64,000 nt of DNA, from assembly GCF_024171865.1 (NCBI RefSeq), contig NZ_JAMTCN010000018.1:56312-120311 (forward strand), given 5' to 3'. The DNA is from Prauserella aidingensis. GTDB lineage: Bacteria; Actinomycetota; Actinomycetes; Mycobacteriales; Pseudonocardiaceae. The notes under the pieces are model-generated. The model did no database searches and had not been told where the DNA came from. It saw only the letters and a list, made by a program, of their open reading frames with translations. Shown here in pieces: positions 46,653-56,906 of this stretch (its first letter is position 1; the number at the start of each line of letters is the position of its first letter). Both the position numbers and the translations under genes were made by a program.

Positions 46653-49600
46653 GTGGGCTGGAACAACCCGCCCGTTCCCTGGAGGGACCTGGAACGCACC
46701 CTGTCGGGTCGCGGCCCGTCGTCAGGCGGTTCCGACGGTGGGCGGGACCAGACCGGGGACGGCAACGACAGCCCGGCGTGGGGGCGCAGGCGGGAGAAGT
46801 ACGCCAGGCCGGCGGACCTGCCCCCACCCGGCCACGACGACACCGGTGCAGGCGGCCGTGTGCCGTACGCCGAACTGCACTGCCACTCGAACTTCAGTTT
46901 CCTCGACGGCACCAGTCATCCGGAGGAACTGGTCGAGGAGGCGGCGCGGCTGGAACTCGACGCCATCGCGCTCACCGACCACGACGGCATGTACGGCGCG
47001 GCCCGCTTCGCCGAGGCGGCCAAGGAGGTCGGCATGCGCACCGTGTTCGGTGCGGAACTCAGCCTCGGGCTGACCGAACCGCCCGCCGGGGCGGCCGACC
47101 CGGACGCGGAACACCTGCTCCTGCTCGCGAAAGGAGCCGACGGATACACGAGTCTCTGCCGCGCCATCACGTCCGGTCAGCTCCGGGGCCACGACCACGA
47201 GCCGCCGCCGGGGAAGCGGGCGGAGAAGGGACGGCCGGTCTACGACCTGGACGAGATCACCGAGGAGGTCGCGGGGCGGTGCGTGGTGCTCACCGGGTGC
47301 CGCAAAGGGTCCGTCCGGCGGGCCCTCGCCGAGGGCGGGCGGGACGCGGCGACCGAGGCCCTCCTCGCGCTGACCGAGCGGTTCGGCCGGGACGACGTGT
47401 ACGTCGAACTCGTCGACAACGGCGGACCGCTGGACAGCACCCGCAACGACCGGCTCGCGGAGATCGCGGCCGACCTGGGACTGCAGACCGTCGCGACGGG
47501 AGCCGTCCACTACGCACGGCCGCAGCAGGCCCACGTGGCGCAGGCGGTGTCGGCGATCCGCGCGCGGCGCAGCCTCGACGAGATGGAGGGCTGGCTCGCC
47601 GCGTCCGGAGCGGCGCACCTGCGGTCGGGTGCCGAGATGCACGCCCGGTTCGCCCGCTACCCCGGCGCGGTCCAGCGTGCCGCGCTGCTCGCCGAACGGT
47701 ACGCCTTCCCGCTGGAGATCCTCGCCCCGAAGCTGCCGCCGTTCGAGGTTCCGGACGGCCGTGACGAGGCCACCCACCTGCGCGCGGTGACCGCCGAGGG
47801 GGCGGCGCGGCGCTACGGTCCGCGAGAGGGCAACCCGGGGGCGCATGCCCAGCTCGACCACGAACTCGACGTCATCGAACGGCTCGGCTTCCCCGGGTAC
47901 TTCCTGATCGTCTGGGACATCGTGGAGTTCTGCCGCCGCAACGACATCCTGTGCCAGGGCAGAGGCTCCGCGGCGAACTCCGCCGTCTGCTACGCCCTCG
48001 GCATCACGCGGGTCGACCCGGTGAAGTGGAAACTGCTCTTCGAACGGTTCCTCGCCCCGGACCGCGACGGCTATCCGGACATCGACCTGGACATCGAATC
48101 CGACCGGCGGGAGGAGGTGATCCAGTACGTCTACGGCAAGTACGGCAGGTTGTGCACCGCGCTCGTCGCGAACGTGATCACCTACCGCCCCCGCTCCGCG
48201 GTCCGCGACGCGGCCAAGGCTCTGGGGCATTCCCCCGGCCAGCAGGACGCGTGGAGCAAGCAGATCGACCACTGGGGACCGCTCCGGCAGCTGCGCCGGC
48301 AGTCCGACCACGACATCCCGGACGGTGTGCTCGAGGTGGCGGGCGCCTTGGAGCACGCGCCACGGCACCTCGGCATCCACCCCGGTGGCATGGTCATCTG
48401 CGACCGCCCCGTGAGCGAGGTGTGCCCGGTCGAATGGGCACGTATGGAGAACCGGAGCGTGCTGCAGTGGGAGAAGGACGACTGCGCCTGGGGCGGACTG
48501 GTCAAGTTCGACCTGCTGGGCCTGGGCATGTTGTCGGCCCTGCACTACATGCGCGACATGGTGCGCGAGGCCAAGGGCATCGACGTCGACCTCAGTGATC
48601 TGCCGCTCGACGACGACAACGTCTACGGGATGTTGCGGCGCGCGGACGCGATCGGCGTGTTCCAGGTGGAGAGCAGGGCGCAGCTCGCGACCCTGCCCCG
48701 GCTCGCACCGAAGACGTTCTACGACCTGGCCATCGAGGTGGCGCTGATCCGTCCCGGTCCGATCCAGGGCGGTTCGGTGCATCCGTACATCCGGCGTGCC
48801 AACAAGGACGAGAAGTGGGAACACGACCATCCGTTACTGGAGAACGCGCTCGGGAAGACGTACGGGGTGCCGCTGTTCCAGGAGCAGATGATGCAGATCG
48901 CCGTCGACGTCGCCGGGTTCACCGCGGCGGAGGCGGACGCCCTGCGTCACGCCATGGGGGCGAAGCGGTCGGGCCGGAAGATGGAACGGCTCCGGCAGCG
49001 GTTCTACGACGGCGCGGCCCGTAACGGGGTCGACCGCGACATGGCAGCCCACATCTTCGAGCGGATGCGCGCGTTCTCCCACTTCGGATTCCCGGAGAGT
49101 CACGCGCTGAGCTTCGCGTACGTGGTGTTCGCCAGTGCGTACTTCAAGTACTACCACCCGGATGCCTTCTGCGCGGGGCTGTTGCGGGCCCAGCCGATGG
49201 GGTTCTACTCGCCGCAGTCGCTCACCGCCGACGCCCGCAGGCACGGTGTCGAGGTTCGCGGCCCGGACGTCAACGCCAGTGACTCCCACGCACGCCTGGA
49301 GCCGCTCGTCGGGGAAGGCCCGCCGGAACCGCCGGACCCGCCACCGGACCCGGCGGTGGCCGCGGGGCCGGGATCCGGCCCCGACAACGGTTCCGCGGCC
49401 GGGCCGGGCGGTACGGCCCCGGCCACCCACGCCGTCCGAACAGGACTCGGCGCGGTACGGACGGTCGGCACGGCCGTGGCGGACGCACTCGTGGCGGAAC
49501 GGGAGGAACACGGCCCGTACCGCGACATGGCCGACGTCGCCAGGAGGGTCCGGCTCACCACCCCGCAGCTGGAGGCGCTCGCCACCGCAGGCGCCTTCGG

Positions 49601-50138
49601 AGGTTTCGACGAGGTGCAGGGGGACCGGCGCAAGGCACTCTGGTCCGCGGGAGCCGTGGCACAGGAGCGGCCGGAGAAACTGCCCGGCACGACGCCTGCG
49701 ACCGAGGCGCCCGCGCTGCCCGGCATGGACGAGATCGATCTGGCCGCCGCGGACGTCTGGGCGACGGGACTGTCCCCGGACAGCTTCCCGACTCAGTTCA
49801 TCCGGCCCCGGCTCGACGCGCTGGGAGTCGTCCCGGCGCAGCAGCTGCAACGGGTCGCCGACGGCACCCGCGTGCTCATCGGCGGGGCCGTCACCCACCG
49901 CCAGCGGCCCGCGACGGCCGGCGGCATCACGTTCCTCAACATCGAGGACGAGACGGGCATGGTCAACGTGGTCTGCACGCAGGGACTGTGGGAGCGCTAC
50001 CACCGGGTGGCGCGGTCGAGCTCGGCGATGTTGGTGCGCGGGGTCGTCGAACGCGCCGACGGTGTGGTCAGCCTGCGCGCCGACCGGCTGCAGCATCTGC
50101 CGATGCGCATCACCGCCAAGTCGCGGGACTTCCGGTGA
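46653..50138 (+). CDS. dnaE2: Error-prone DNA polymerase III alpha homologue DnaE2
   Basis: A 1161-residue translesion polymerase. An N-terminal GWNNPPVPWRDLERTLSGRG segment typical of actinobacterial DnaE2 precedes the PHP domain (ELHCHSNFSFLDG, TDHDGMYG). The polymerase active site shows YPDIDLDIESDRREEVIQYVYGKYG split over the palm, followed by the fingers (HAMGAKRSGRKMERLR) and the HhH/OB region. The C-terminus LQHLPMRITAKSRDFR is characteristic. The start is GTG 46653. Under LexA control with ImuA'/ImuB it causes damage-induced mutagenesis. Confidence 0.96.
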   Translation: MGWNNPPVPWRDLERTLSGRGPSSGGSDGGRDQTGDGNDSPAWGRRREKYARPADLPPPGHDDTGAGGRVPYAELHCHSNFSFLDGTSHPEELVEEAARLELDAIALTDHDGMYGAARFAEAAKEVGMRTVFGAELSLGLTEPPAGAADPDAEHLLLLAKGADGYTSLCRAITSGQLRGHDHEPPPGKRAEKGRPVYDLDEITEEVAGRCVVLTGCRKGSVRRALAEGGRDAATEALLALTERFGRDDVYVELVDNGGPLDSTRNDRLAEIAADLGLQTVATGAVHYARPQQAHVAQAVSAIRARRSLDEMEGWLAASGAAHLRSGAEMHARFARYPGAVQRAALLAERYAFPLEILAPKLPPFEVPDGRDEATHLRAVTAEGAARRYGPREGNPGAHAQLDHELDVIERLGFPGYFLIVWDIVEFCRRNDILCQGRGSAANSAVCYALGITRVDPVKWKLLFERFLAPDRDGYPDIDLDIESDRREEVIQYVYGKYGRLCTALVANVITYRPRSAVRDAAKALGHSPGQQDAWSKQIDHWGPLRQLRRQSDHDIPDGVLEVAGALEHAPRHLGIHPGGMVICDRPVSEVCPVEWARMENRSVLQWEKDDCAWGGLVKFDLLGLGMLSALHYMRDMVREAKGIDVDLSDLPLDDDNVYGMLRRADAIGVFQVESRAQLATLPRLAPKTFYDLAIEVALIRPGPIQGGSVHPYIRRANKDEKWEHDHPLLENALGKTYGVPLFQEQMMQIAVDVAGFTAAEADALRHAMGAKRSGRKMERLRQRFYDGAARNGVDRDMAAHIFERMRAFSHFGFPESHALSFAYVVFASAYFKYYHPDAFCAGLLRAQPMGFYSPQSLTADARRHGVEVRGPDVNASDSHARLEPLVGEGPPEPPDPPPDPAVAAGPGSGPDNGSAAGPGGTAPATHAVRTGLGAVRTVGTAVADALVAEREEHGPYRDMADVARRVRLTTPQLEALATAGAFGGFDEVQGDRRKALWSAGAVAQERPEKLPGTTPATEAPALPGMDEIDLAAADVWATGLSPDSFPTQFIRPRLDALGVVPAQQLQRVADGTRVLIGGAVTHRQRPATAGGITFLNIEDETGMVNVVCTQGLWERYHRVARSSSAMLVRGVVERADGVVSLRADRLQHLPMRITAKSRDFR

Positions 50139-50156
50139 CGGCGTGGTCGCGAGCGG

Positions 50157-50885
50157 GTGTGGGAACCTGGCGGAGTGCACTCGCCCGACTCGGCCGCCGA
50201 ACCCGACCCCACCGAGCGCGGAGCCACCGAGCCCGGAGCCACCGAGCCCGGAGCCGTGGAGACGGCGGCCGTGGAGACCGGAGTCGTGGAGACCGGAGTC
50301 GTGGAGACCGGCGAGGACTACCGCGACGCCGTGCTCTCGGGGCAGCGTTGGGAGGGCAGCCGGTTCGTCCGGTGCGATTTCTCCGACGCCGACCTGCGTG
50401 GGCTGGCGACGTCCGGGTGCGTGTTCGACCACTGCGACTTCACCCGCACCGATCTCGGCGGGTCGGCGCATCGCTCGTCGGCGTTCCGGACGTGCACGTT
50501 CGACCGCACCATGCTCGGCGACTCGTCGTGGGCCGGCTGCTCGCTGCTCGGCAGCGTGTTCGTCGGCTGCGGGCTGCGCACGATCACACTGGCCGACTGC
50601 GACCTGACGCTCGTGTCGCTGGCAGACGCCGTGCTGCGGGGCATGGACCTGTCGGGGCTGCGTCTGCGCGAGGCCAACCTGACCGGTGCCGACCTCCGCA
50701 AGGCCACGCTGCGGGAGGCCGACCTGGCCGGCGCCACCCTGACCGCGGCCAAGCTGACCGACACGGACCTGCGTGGTGCACGGCTGGACGCGCGGGCACT
50801 CGCGGCCGCCGACATGGCGGGCACCCTGGTCGACGTCGACACCGCGGTCCTGTACGCCGCGGCGCACGGGCTGATCGTGAGCTGA
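50157..50885 (+). CDS. Pentapeptide-repeat protein
   Basis: A 242-residue protein. The N-terminal 55 residues are low complexity (TEPGA and VETGV repeats). From about residue 55 the A(D/N)LxX pattern is clear: DFSDADLRGL, DFTRTDLGG, DLSGLRLREANLTGADLRKATLREADLAGATLTAAKL. The fold is a quadrilateral beta helix. Some such proteins (MfpA, Qnr) mimic DNA and protect gyrase, but family membership does not prove this. It starts 18 nt after dnaE2 (GTG 50157, alternative GTG 50175) and probably shares the SOS transcript. Confidence 0.85.
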   Translation: MWEPGGVHSPDSAAEPDPTERGATEPGATEPGAVETAAVETGVVETGVVETGEDYRDAVLSGQRWEGSRFVRCDFSDADLRGLATSGCVFDHCDFTRTDLGGSAHRSSAFRTCTFDRTMLGDSSWAGCSLLGSVFVGCGLRTITLADCDLTLVSLADAVLRGMDLSGLRLREANLTGADLRKATLREADLAGATLTAAKLTDTDLRGARLDARALAAADMAGTLVDVDTAVLYAAAHGLIVS

Positions 50886-50954
50886 CTCCTCGTCACGGGC
50901 CGGACCGGGCATCCGGCCGCGCCCACGGCCGCGACCCGAGCCGTCGGTGCGAGC

Positions 50955-50983
50955 GGGCCCGCGCGGACGTGCCGCGCGGGCCC
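50955..50983. terminator. Bidirectional terminator between convergent pentapeptide and TNT genes
   Basis: A perfect 12-bp stem, GGGCCCGCGCGG with CCGCGCGGGCCC, loop ACGTG. It ends 7 nt from the TNT stop and 70 nt after the pentapeptide stop. Confidence 0.75.
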
Positions 50984-50989
50984 CGAACC

Positions 50990-53900
50990 TCAGTCGATCG
51001 GCGGTTCGCCGGGGTCGAGCTCGATGATGTCGCCGTCGGCCAACAGCTCCTCGATCGATGCGGGCAGCATGTACGCCGCACCGCCGCCGGGCTGGTTGAA
51101 CCACGGGATGGCGACGCCCGCGAGCGCCTCGAGCGGCCGCTGGACGCGGTAGACGTGGTACGGCCGGTTGACCCACTCGGGCACGAGCGACCGCTCCTCG
51201 AACGGTGTGCCCGCGGCGTAGGTCAGGTTGCCGTTCGCGCCGCCGAACCGGTCGAGCTCACTGCCCACGGGCAGCGTCCGCATCTCCTTGCCGCGGAACA
51301 GCGTCAGCGGCGGCTCACCGGGCAGTGGCTGGATCGGCCACTGCTGCCCACCCTGCTGTTGTCCGCCCTGCCCGGACTGCGGACGTGCCGCCTGCTGCGG
51401 TTCGCCCGCCGCGGGCCGGTGCGGCGCGGCGGCGGCCTGCTGGGCCACCGGTTCCCTGGCGGGGGCCTGCGCGGTCTGCGGGATCTGCCCACCGCGGCCC
51501 GCGGGCTCCTCGACGGGGGAGACCGCCCGCGTGTACGCGGCCGGTTCCTCGGAGACCTGACGGGTCCCCGTGGCGATCTCGGGAGTGAGAGTCGCCAGCA
51601 GCGGCCGGGACGTCCCCGGTTCCGGCGCGGCCTGCTCGGGGTCGTCGTACTCCGGCTCGCCGTGGACCGGTTCCTCGGGCACCTCGTCGACGCCGTCGGG
51701 CGACAGCAGCACCTTGCCCAGCATGAACGCCTTCGCGTCCGCCGCGTCGCCGAACACGGCGGTGCTCTTCAGCTCACCGTCGTACCAGCCGACCCGCCAG
51801 CCGTCGGCGACCCGTTCGAGGCTCCAGCCGTAATCGGACGGCACGCCGAGGGCGTAGTACTCGTCCGGGACCTGCAGCTCGTCGAGTTTGTCCTGCAGGT
51901 CGTCGAGCTCCGGATCCTGCGGGGGCATGTTGCCGATCTGCGTGGGCGGTCCCGGATCCGGCTCGAAGGCCGAGCCCGCCCGGCCCTCGAAGTCCGGCCT
52001 GCCCGCGGGGCCGCCGGGGACGTCGTACCCGCGGTCGCCGAAGTCCGGCTCACCGCGGTACTCGGGCTCACCACGGTACTCGGGCTCGTCGCCGTACTCG
52101 GGCTGATCGCGGTGGGCAGGCCGGCCGTCGAAGGCCCGCCGGCCGCTGCGCTCGTCGTAGTCGCCGTACTCGTCGTCGTACTGCAGGCCGCCACCGCGCT
52201 CGTCGCGACCCCGGCCCTCGTCGCGAGCCCGGCCCTCGACGTCGGCACGGTCCCCGAAGGCGCCGCGGTTGCCGACATCGCCGCGTTCGTCACGGTCGTC
52301 GTACTCGCCGGCATCGTCGCGGCCCGCGAAGGCCCCCGCGGCGGCACCCGCGGCACCGACGACACCGGCCGCACCGACGACACCGGCCGCACCGGATGCC
52401 GTGGGCGGTTCAGGCCGGTCGTAGTCCTGCCGCGGGGTCGGTGCGGTGCGTTCCTCCTCCAGCTCGGCGGGCGGTTCCTGTCCCGCGTGCGACACGGGCG
52501 GCATGCCGCCCGCACCCGGCTGGTCCATCGGGGGCGCGGCCGTGTCCCGGTCCACGTCGGGCCTCGGCGGCGGCCCGTCCGCCGACACGGGGGCGGTGAT
52601 CGTGGTGGGCGGGCCCGAGTCGAAGTCCGGTTCGCGGTCGCCCGGCGACGGCGGACCGGGTCGCTCCGTGTCGCCCGCGCTGTCGGCCGTCTCGGACGCC
52701 CGCTCCGGGTGCGTGTCACCGATCGCGGTGTCCTCACCGGCGGCCTCGTCCGGCGCGTCGCCCGCGTCGGGAGCGGAGCGCGGGTCGCCGTCGAACGCGG
52801 GGATCGGCGTGAACGCCGTGCCCTGCTCGTGCAGCGGCTCGTCGCGGGGCGCGTCGTGGGAGGGGCCTGCGTACGGATCCTCGTACGGGGCGGCGCCGTG
52901 ACGGCCGCTCTCGCTCGATCCGCGGCCGTACGGGACGTCGTCGAATGCGTCGACGGCGTGTCCCGCGCGCTCGGGGCCGCCGGTGTCGAGCGCGCCACCC
53001 GGAGCCGCGGTCGCCGAGTCCGGTTCGCCGGAGTCGCCGCGGCCGGGGAGCGTGTAGGCCGCGGTCTCGGCCTCCGGGTCGCCGAGGTCGTCGGCGCCGG
53101 GCTCGGTGGTGGGCCCCGCGCCCGAGGGGGCCGGGCCTGCGGAGACCGGCGCTGCGCCGGTGTCGATGCCCTGGGCACCGACACCGTTGACGACGGTTTC
53201 CTCACCGGCACCCGGGTCGGCGGGCCCGTCGTCACGGTCGGCGGGCAGGAACGGCGAGGGAGTGCTCGGCGAGCTCGGGTGACCCGTGCCGTTGATGCCG
53301 CTGAACTGCTCGTCGAGTTCCTGTGCGGCCTTGCCGGGACGGCGCACGGGCAGTTCGGGCGCGTCGGCGTCGGCGGGACCCGGGCGGCCGGAGCCGTCGT
53401 CGACGTCGGTGCCGTTCCGGCCTGCCATGGCACCAGCGGCACCGGCGGCGCCCGCGATGCCGGCGGCTCCCGCGGCGGCGGCTCCCGCGGCGGGGGACTC
53501 ACCCGCACCGGCTGCCTGCTCGTCGTGCGACGGCTGTCCGGCTGCGCCCGCGAGGCCGGGCTGTTCCGGTCGCGCCCGGTCGGGGGCGACCGGCGGGGTC
53601 TGGGTCGTCGGCTGCGACGCCTCGCCGCCGGGCACCTGAGGCGGCCCCTGCTGCGGACCCTGGCCGTGTGCGACGTGCTCGGCCGCGGCCTGGCGCGTCT
53701 CGTCGGGGACCTCCGGGACGGCAAACCCGTTGGCCCGGATGTGCTGGAGCAGGTCCGCCTCGGGGGCGACACCGTGTGTGCGCAGGTAGTAGGGCACGGC
53801 CGCGGGCCAGATCCACGAGCCGTCGCTGTGGAACGCGATCGGCACCTCGGCAGCCTGGTCGCGGGCGAGCCGGTCGACGTCGTGGCCACGGGCGGGCCCG

Positions 53901-54475
53901 ACCGTCGGAGCGGCGTCGAGATAGGCGAGTACGCGGTCGCGCTCGTCGGCGTCGAGCTCCGGCCGGGTGATGACGGGGCCGTTCGGGCCCGCGCCGTCGA
54001 AGATGCGCGCCATGCGGAACCGCGGGCCGGAACGCTCCGGACCGAGGCCCGCCATCCGGCGCATCAGCCAGTCCGGCACGTTCTCCTCGGAACGCGGGAA
54101 CATCCGCAGTTCGTCGGCGTACGCCTGCGACGGCGGGGCGAGGTCCCACGACGGCTCGTCGCGGTCGTACTCGAGGTTGTAGCTCGACGGGTGGTCGAGT
54201 TGGTAGCGCGCGTTGAACCAGGTGCCGCGGCCCTCGCGGTACATGCCTGCGCGGAGCTTGCCGAACAGCGTCGCGATGTCGTGGGTCGCCACCCACTCCT
54301 GCGTCGCGCCGTCGGCGGTCACGACCTCGCCGGTCAGCTCGTGATACCTCCCCACAGCGCGGTACACCGCGGTCACCCTGCGCCAGTCCCGCGGGGCGGC
54401 TCGCAGCAGCGAGAGGCCGATCTGCTTGACCAGCGTGTCCTGCTCGGTCGCGTTCAGCTGGGTCGGAAGTGCCAC
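50990..54475 (-). CDS. TNT-domain (NAD+ glycohydrolase-type) protein with YezG-like N-terminus
   Basis: About 1161 residues. The last 105 form a TNT domain (ELDRFGGANGNLTYAAGTPFEERS, PYHVYRVQRP, IPWFNQPGGGAAYMLPASI) like the NAD+-cleaving toxin of M. tuberculosis CpnT. The Gln normally found before the aromatic residue in GGGxQ(Y/F) is Ala here, so activity is uncertain. Residues 1-125 (LVKQIGLSLLRAAPRDWRRV..., GTWFNARYQLDHPSSYNLEY) resemble the YezG/DUF600 immunity family. A 600-residue Pro/Gly/Asp/Glu-rich region links them, with another folded segment (YALGVPSDYGWSLERVADGW) near 880-960. There is no signal peptide. The start is taken as GTG 54475. No immunity gene is adjacent. Confidence 0.8.
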   Translation of the reverse strand: MALPTQLNATEQDTLVKQIGLSLLRAAPRDWRRVTAVYRAVGRYHELTGEVVTADGATQEWVATHDIATLFGKLRAGMYREGRGTWFNARYQLDHPSSYNLEYDRDEPSWDLAPPSQAYADELRMFPRSEENVPDWLMRRMAGLGPERSGPRFRMARIFDGAGPNGPVITRPELDADERDRVLAYLDAAPTVGPARGHDVDRLARDQAAEVPIAFHSDGSWIWPAAVPYYLRTHGVAPEADLLQHIRANGFAVPEVPDETRQAAAEHVAHGQGPQQGPPQVPGGEASQPTTQTPPVAPDRARPEQPGLAGAAGQPSHDEQAAGAGESPAAGAAAAGAAGIAGAAGAAGAMAGRNGTDVDDGSGRPGPADADAPELPVRRPGKAAQELDEQFSGINGTGHPSSPSTPSPFLPADRDDGPADPGAGEETVVNGVGAQGIDTGAAPVSAGPAPSGAGPTTEPGADDLGDPEAETAAYTLPGRGDSGEPDSATAAPGGALDTGGPERAGHAVDAFDDVPYGRGSSESGRHGAAPYEDPYAGPSHDAPRDEPLHEQGTAFTPIPAFDGDPRSAPDAGDAPDEAAGEDTAIGDTHPERASETADSAGDTERPGPPSPGDREPDFDSGPPTTITAPVSADGPPPRPDVDRDTAAPPMDQPGAGGMPPVSHAGQEPPAELEEERTAPTPRQDYDRPEPPTASGAAGVVGAAGVVGAAGAAAGAFAGRDDAGEYDDRDERGDVGNRGAFGDRADVEGRARDEGRGRDERGGGLQYDDEYGDYDERSGRRAFDGRPAHRDQPEYGDEPEYRGEPEYRGEPDFGDRGYDVPGGPAGRPDFEGRAGSAFEPDPGPPTQIGNMPPQDPELDDLQDKLDELQVPDEYYALGVPSDYGWSLERVADGWRVGWYDGELKSTAVFGDAADAKAFMLGKVLLSPDGVDEVPEEPVHGEPEYDDPEQAAPEPGTSRPLLATLTPEIATGTRQVSEEPAAYTRAVSPVEEPAGRGGQIPQTAQAPAREPVAQQAAAAPHRPAAGEPQQAARPQSGQGGQQQGGQQWPIQPLPGEPPLTLFRGKEMRTLPVGSELDRFGGANGNLTYAAGTPFEERSLVPEWVNRPYHVYRVQRPLEALAGVAIPWFNQPGGGAAYMLPASIEELLADGDIIELDPGEPPID

Positions 54476-54648
54476 GCCCACATCTTGGCTAATAGATTTC
54501 GCGAATGCACGACCACCGGGTACATCAGCCGCTCGTCTCACCCTGTGGCACGGCTGTCAGCGGCTGTGACGACGCCGGAGTGGGCGCGGACACACTCCGG
54601 CGGTGACACCCGTCGCGGGGACCGCGGGTGTGCGCACAATGGCGGGCG

Positions 54649-55671
54649 ATGGCCACTGCCAGTGCGGATCCTGCTCCGGATCCGGCCACTCCGACCTCGC
54701 ACACGCCCACCTCCGCCGCCCGGAAGCTGTGGGGCGTGGTCCTCGCCGTATCCGCGGGGCTCGGCATGTCCGTCCAGTCGCGGATCAACGGCCAGCTCGG
54801 CGCCGAACTCGGTGACTCGGCGCTCGCCGCCGTCATCTCGTTCGGTGGCGGTCTGTTGCTGCTGCTGTGCTGGCTCGCCGTGTCGCGATCGATGCGCGCA
54901 GGCACGCGCGCCGCCGTGGCGGCGCTGCACAGCGGCAGGCTCCGCCCCTGGCATTTCCTGGGCGGCATCGCGGGCGGTACGTACGTGCTGGGGCAGTCGG
55001 TCACCGTGTCGCTCATCGGTGTCGCCCTGTTCACCGTTGGAGTCGTGGCGGGACAGACCGTGAGCGGGCTGTTCGTCGACCGGTTCGGGTTGGGCCCGTC
55101 GGGCAAGGAGCCCACCACGGTCCTGCGGGTGACGGGCGCGGCGATGACCGTGGCCGCCGTCGCGGGCGCGCTGGCGGGCGACGTCGCCGGTCACGCGGGT
55201 CCCGGGCGCATCGCGCTGCTGATCCTGCCGTTCGTCGCGGGTGCGGGCATGGCGGTGCAGCAGGCGTTCAACGGCCACGTGGGCGCCGCCTCCGGCAGTG
55301 CGCTCACGGCGGCGCTCGTCAACTTCACCACGGGCACCACCATGCTGGTGCTCGCCTGGCTGGTGTCGCTCGCGCTCCACGGCCCGCCGGAGGCGCTGCC
55401 CGGCAACCCGGTGCTGTACCTCGGCGGGCTCGTCGGCATCGTGTTCATCGCGGTCGCGTCACTGGTCGTGTCGTGGATCGGGGTGCTGCTGCTGGGGCTG
55501 AGCACCGTCGCGGGGCAGCTCGTCGGGTCGATGCTGCTCGACGCGTTCGTACCCGCCGGAGGCAACGACCTGACGACGTCGACGGTCGTCGCGTGCGGGG
55601 TGGCACTGCTGGCCATCGGCGTCGCGTCGCTCGGTGGGCGGAAACGGCCGGGCGGGCAGCGGCACCGTTAA
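54649..55671 (+). CDS. DUF606/YdcZ-type DMT membrane protein
   Basis: A 340-residue protein with ten helices in two repeats; the signature [16 protein letters not shown] in the first and [27 protein letters not shown] in the second are typical of DUF606 proteins of the drug/metabolite superfamily. The substrate is unknown. ATG 54649 is preferred over an upstream GTG at 54628 because homology starts well after it. It is divergent from the TNT gene and ends 22 nt before folD. Confidence 0.87.
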   Translation: MATASADPAPDPATPTSHTPTSAARKLWGVVLAVSAGLGMSVQSRINGQLGAELGDSALAAVISFGGGLLLLLCWLAVSRSMRAGTRAAVAALHSGRLRPWHFLGGIAGGTYVLGQSVTVSLIGVALFTVGVVAGQTVSGLFVDRFGLGPSGKEPTTVLRVTGAAMTVAAVAGALAGDVAGHAGPGRIALLILPFVAGAGMAVQQAFNGHVGAASGSALTAALVNFTTGTTMLVLAWLVSLALHGPPEALPGNPVLYLGGLVGIVFIAVASLVVSWIGVLLLGLSTVAGQLVGSMLLDAFVPAGGNDLTTSTVVACGVALLAIGVASLGGRKRPGGQRHR

Positions 55672-55693
55672 CGGGATTGGGAGACTGGACGAC

Positions 55694-56545
55694 GTGACGG
55701 CGACGATTCTCGACGGCAAGGCCACCAAGGACGCCATCTTCGCGGAGCTGACCCCTCGGGTCGCCGCGCTCGCCGAACGGGGCATCACGCCCGGTCTCGG
55801 CACCGTGCTGGTGGGCGACGACCCCGGTTCGCACTCGTACGTGAAGGCCAAGCACGCCGACAGCGCGAAGGTCGGGGTCACCTCGATCCGCCGCGACCTG
55901 CCCGAGAACACGACGCAGGCCGAGCTCGAGAAGGTCATCGACGAACTCAACGCCGACCCCGCCTGCACCGGCTACATCGTTCAGCTGCCGTTGCCCGCGC
56001 AGCTCGACGAGAACGCGATCCTCGAGCGCATTCCGCCGGAGAAGGACGCCGACGGGCTCGCGCCGATCAGCCTCGGCAGGCTGGTGCTGGGCAAGCAGGG
56101 TGCGCTGCCGTGCACGCCGCTCGGCGTCATCGAGCTGCTCCGCCGGTACGACGTGCCGCTCAAGGGTGCCAACGTCGCCGTGGTGGGCCGCGGCATCACC
56201 GTGGGCCGCACCATCGGGCTGCTGCTGACGCGCCGCAGCGAGAATGCCACCGTCACGCTGTGCCACACCGGCACCCGTGACCTGGCGAGCGAGGTCGCAC
56301 GTGCGGACATCGTGGTGGCGGCCGCGGGCTCACCGGGCCTGATCACGCCCGAGATGGTCAAGCCGGGCGCGGCGGTGCTCGACGTGGGCGTCTCGCGGGT
56401 CGACGGCAAGCTGGCGGGCGACGTCGCGCCGGGCGTCGAGGAGGTCGCCGGGTACCTGTCGCCGAACCCGGGCGGGGTGGGGCCGATGACCCGGGCGATG
56501 CTCATCTCCAACGTCGTCGAGGCCGCCGAGCGCGCGGCGGGCTGA
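55694..56545 (+). CDS. folD: Methylenetetrahydrofolate dehydrogenase/cyclohydrolase
   Basis: A 283-residue bifunctional enzyme converting 5,10-methylene-THF to 10-formyl-THF with NADP, supplying one-carbon units to purN and purH. The catalytic YVKAKHADS has Tyr and Lys in place, followed by [22 protein letters not shown] and the NADP site [16 protein letters not shown]. The GTG at 55694 fits the family length. A DUF3017 gene follows after 3 nt, as in mycobacteria. Confidence 0.97.
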   Translation: MTATILDGKATKDAIFAELTPRVAALAERGITPGLGTVLVGDDPGSHSYVKAKHADSAKVGVTSIRRDLPENTTQAELEKVIDELNADPACTGYIVQLPLPAQLDENAILERIPPEKDADGLAPISLGRLVLGKQGALPCTPLGVIELLRRYDVPLKGANVAVVGRGITVGRTIGLLLTRRSENATVTLCHTGTRDLASEVARADIVVAAAGSPGLITPEMVKPGAAVLDVGVSRVDGKLAGDVAPGVEEVAGYLSPNPGGVGPMTRAMLISNVVEAAERAAG

Positions 56546-56548
56546 GCC

Positions 56549-56884
56549 GTGACCGCACCCGACCAGCCCGCACCCGACCAGCCCACCGGCGGCACCGGCG
56601 ACGGGAACGGCCGCCGGGCGTGGCTCGTGCACGTGCCGCTGGTCGTCGTGCTGGTGCTCGTCGCCGTCGGCGGGCTGCGGATCGGCATGTACCACTGGCG
56701 TCAGGGCACCGCGCTGATCGGCGGAGCCCTGCTGGTCGCCGCGGTACTGCGGGTCGTGCTCTCGGACGCGCAGGCCGGCCTGCTCGCGATCCGCAGCCGG
56801 GTGGTCGACGTGCTCTGCTACGTCGGTCTCGGCGGGCTCATCGTCTTCGACGCGCTGACGATCACGGGCGGACCGTTCGGCTGA
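56549..56884 (+). CDS. DUF3017 membrane protein
   Basis: A 111-residue protein with a polar N-terminus and three membrane helices (about 28-44, 56-73, 85-103), containing GLRIGMYHWRQGTALIGGALLVAAVLR, a typical DUF3017 core. It starts at GTG 56549, 3 nt after folD, the same order as Rv3356c-Rv3355c. The function is unknown. Confidence 0.85.
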   Translation: MTAPDQPAPDQPTGGTGDGNGRRAWLVHVPLVVVLVLVAVGGLRIGMYHWRQGTALIGGALLVAAVLRVVLSDAQAGLLAIRSRVVDVLCYVGLGGLIVFDALTITGGPFG

Positions 56885-56906
56885 TCCGCTGGGCATCCGG
56901 ACGTCG

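Noticed and set aside
49988..55063. A plus-strand frame of 1691 codons opposite the TNT gene
   Set aside because: It is antisense to a protein with a recognisable TNT domain and sensible codon bias. Its own translation is low-complexity Arg/Gly/Val without domains, a known artefact of GC-rich DNA.
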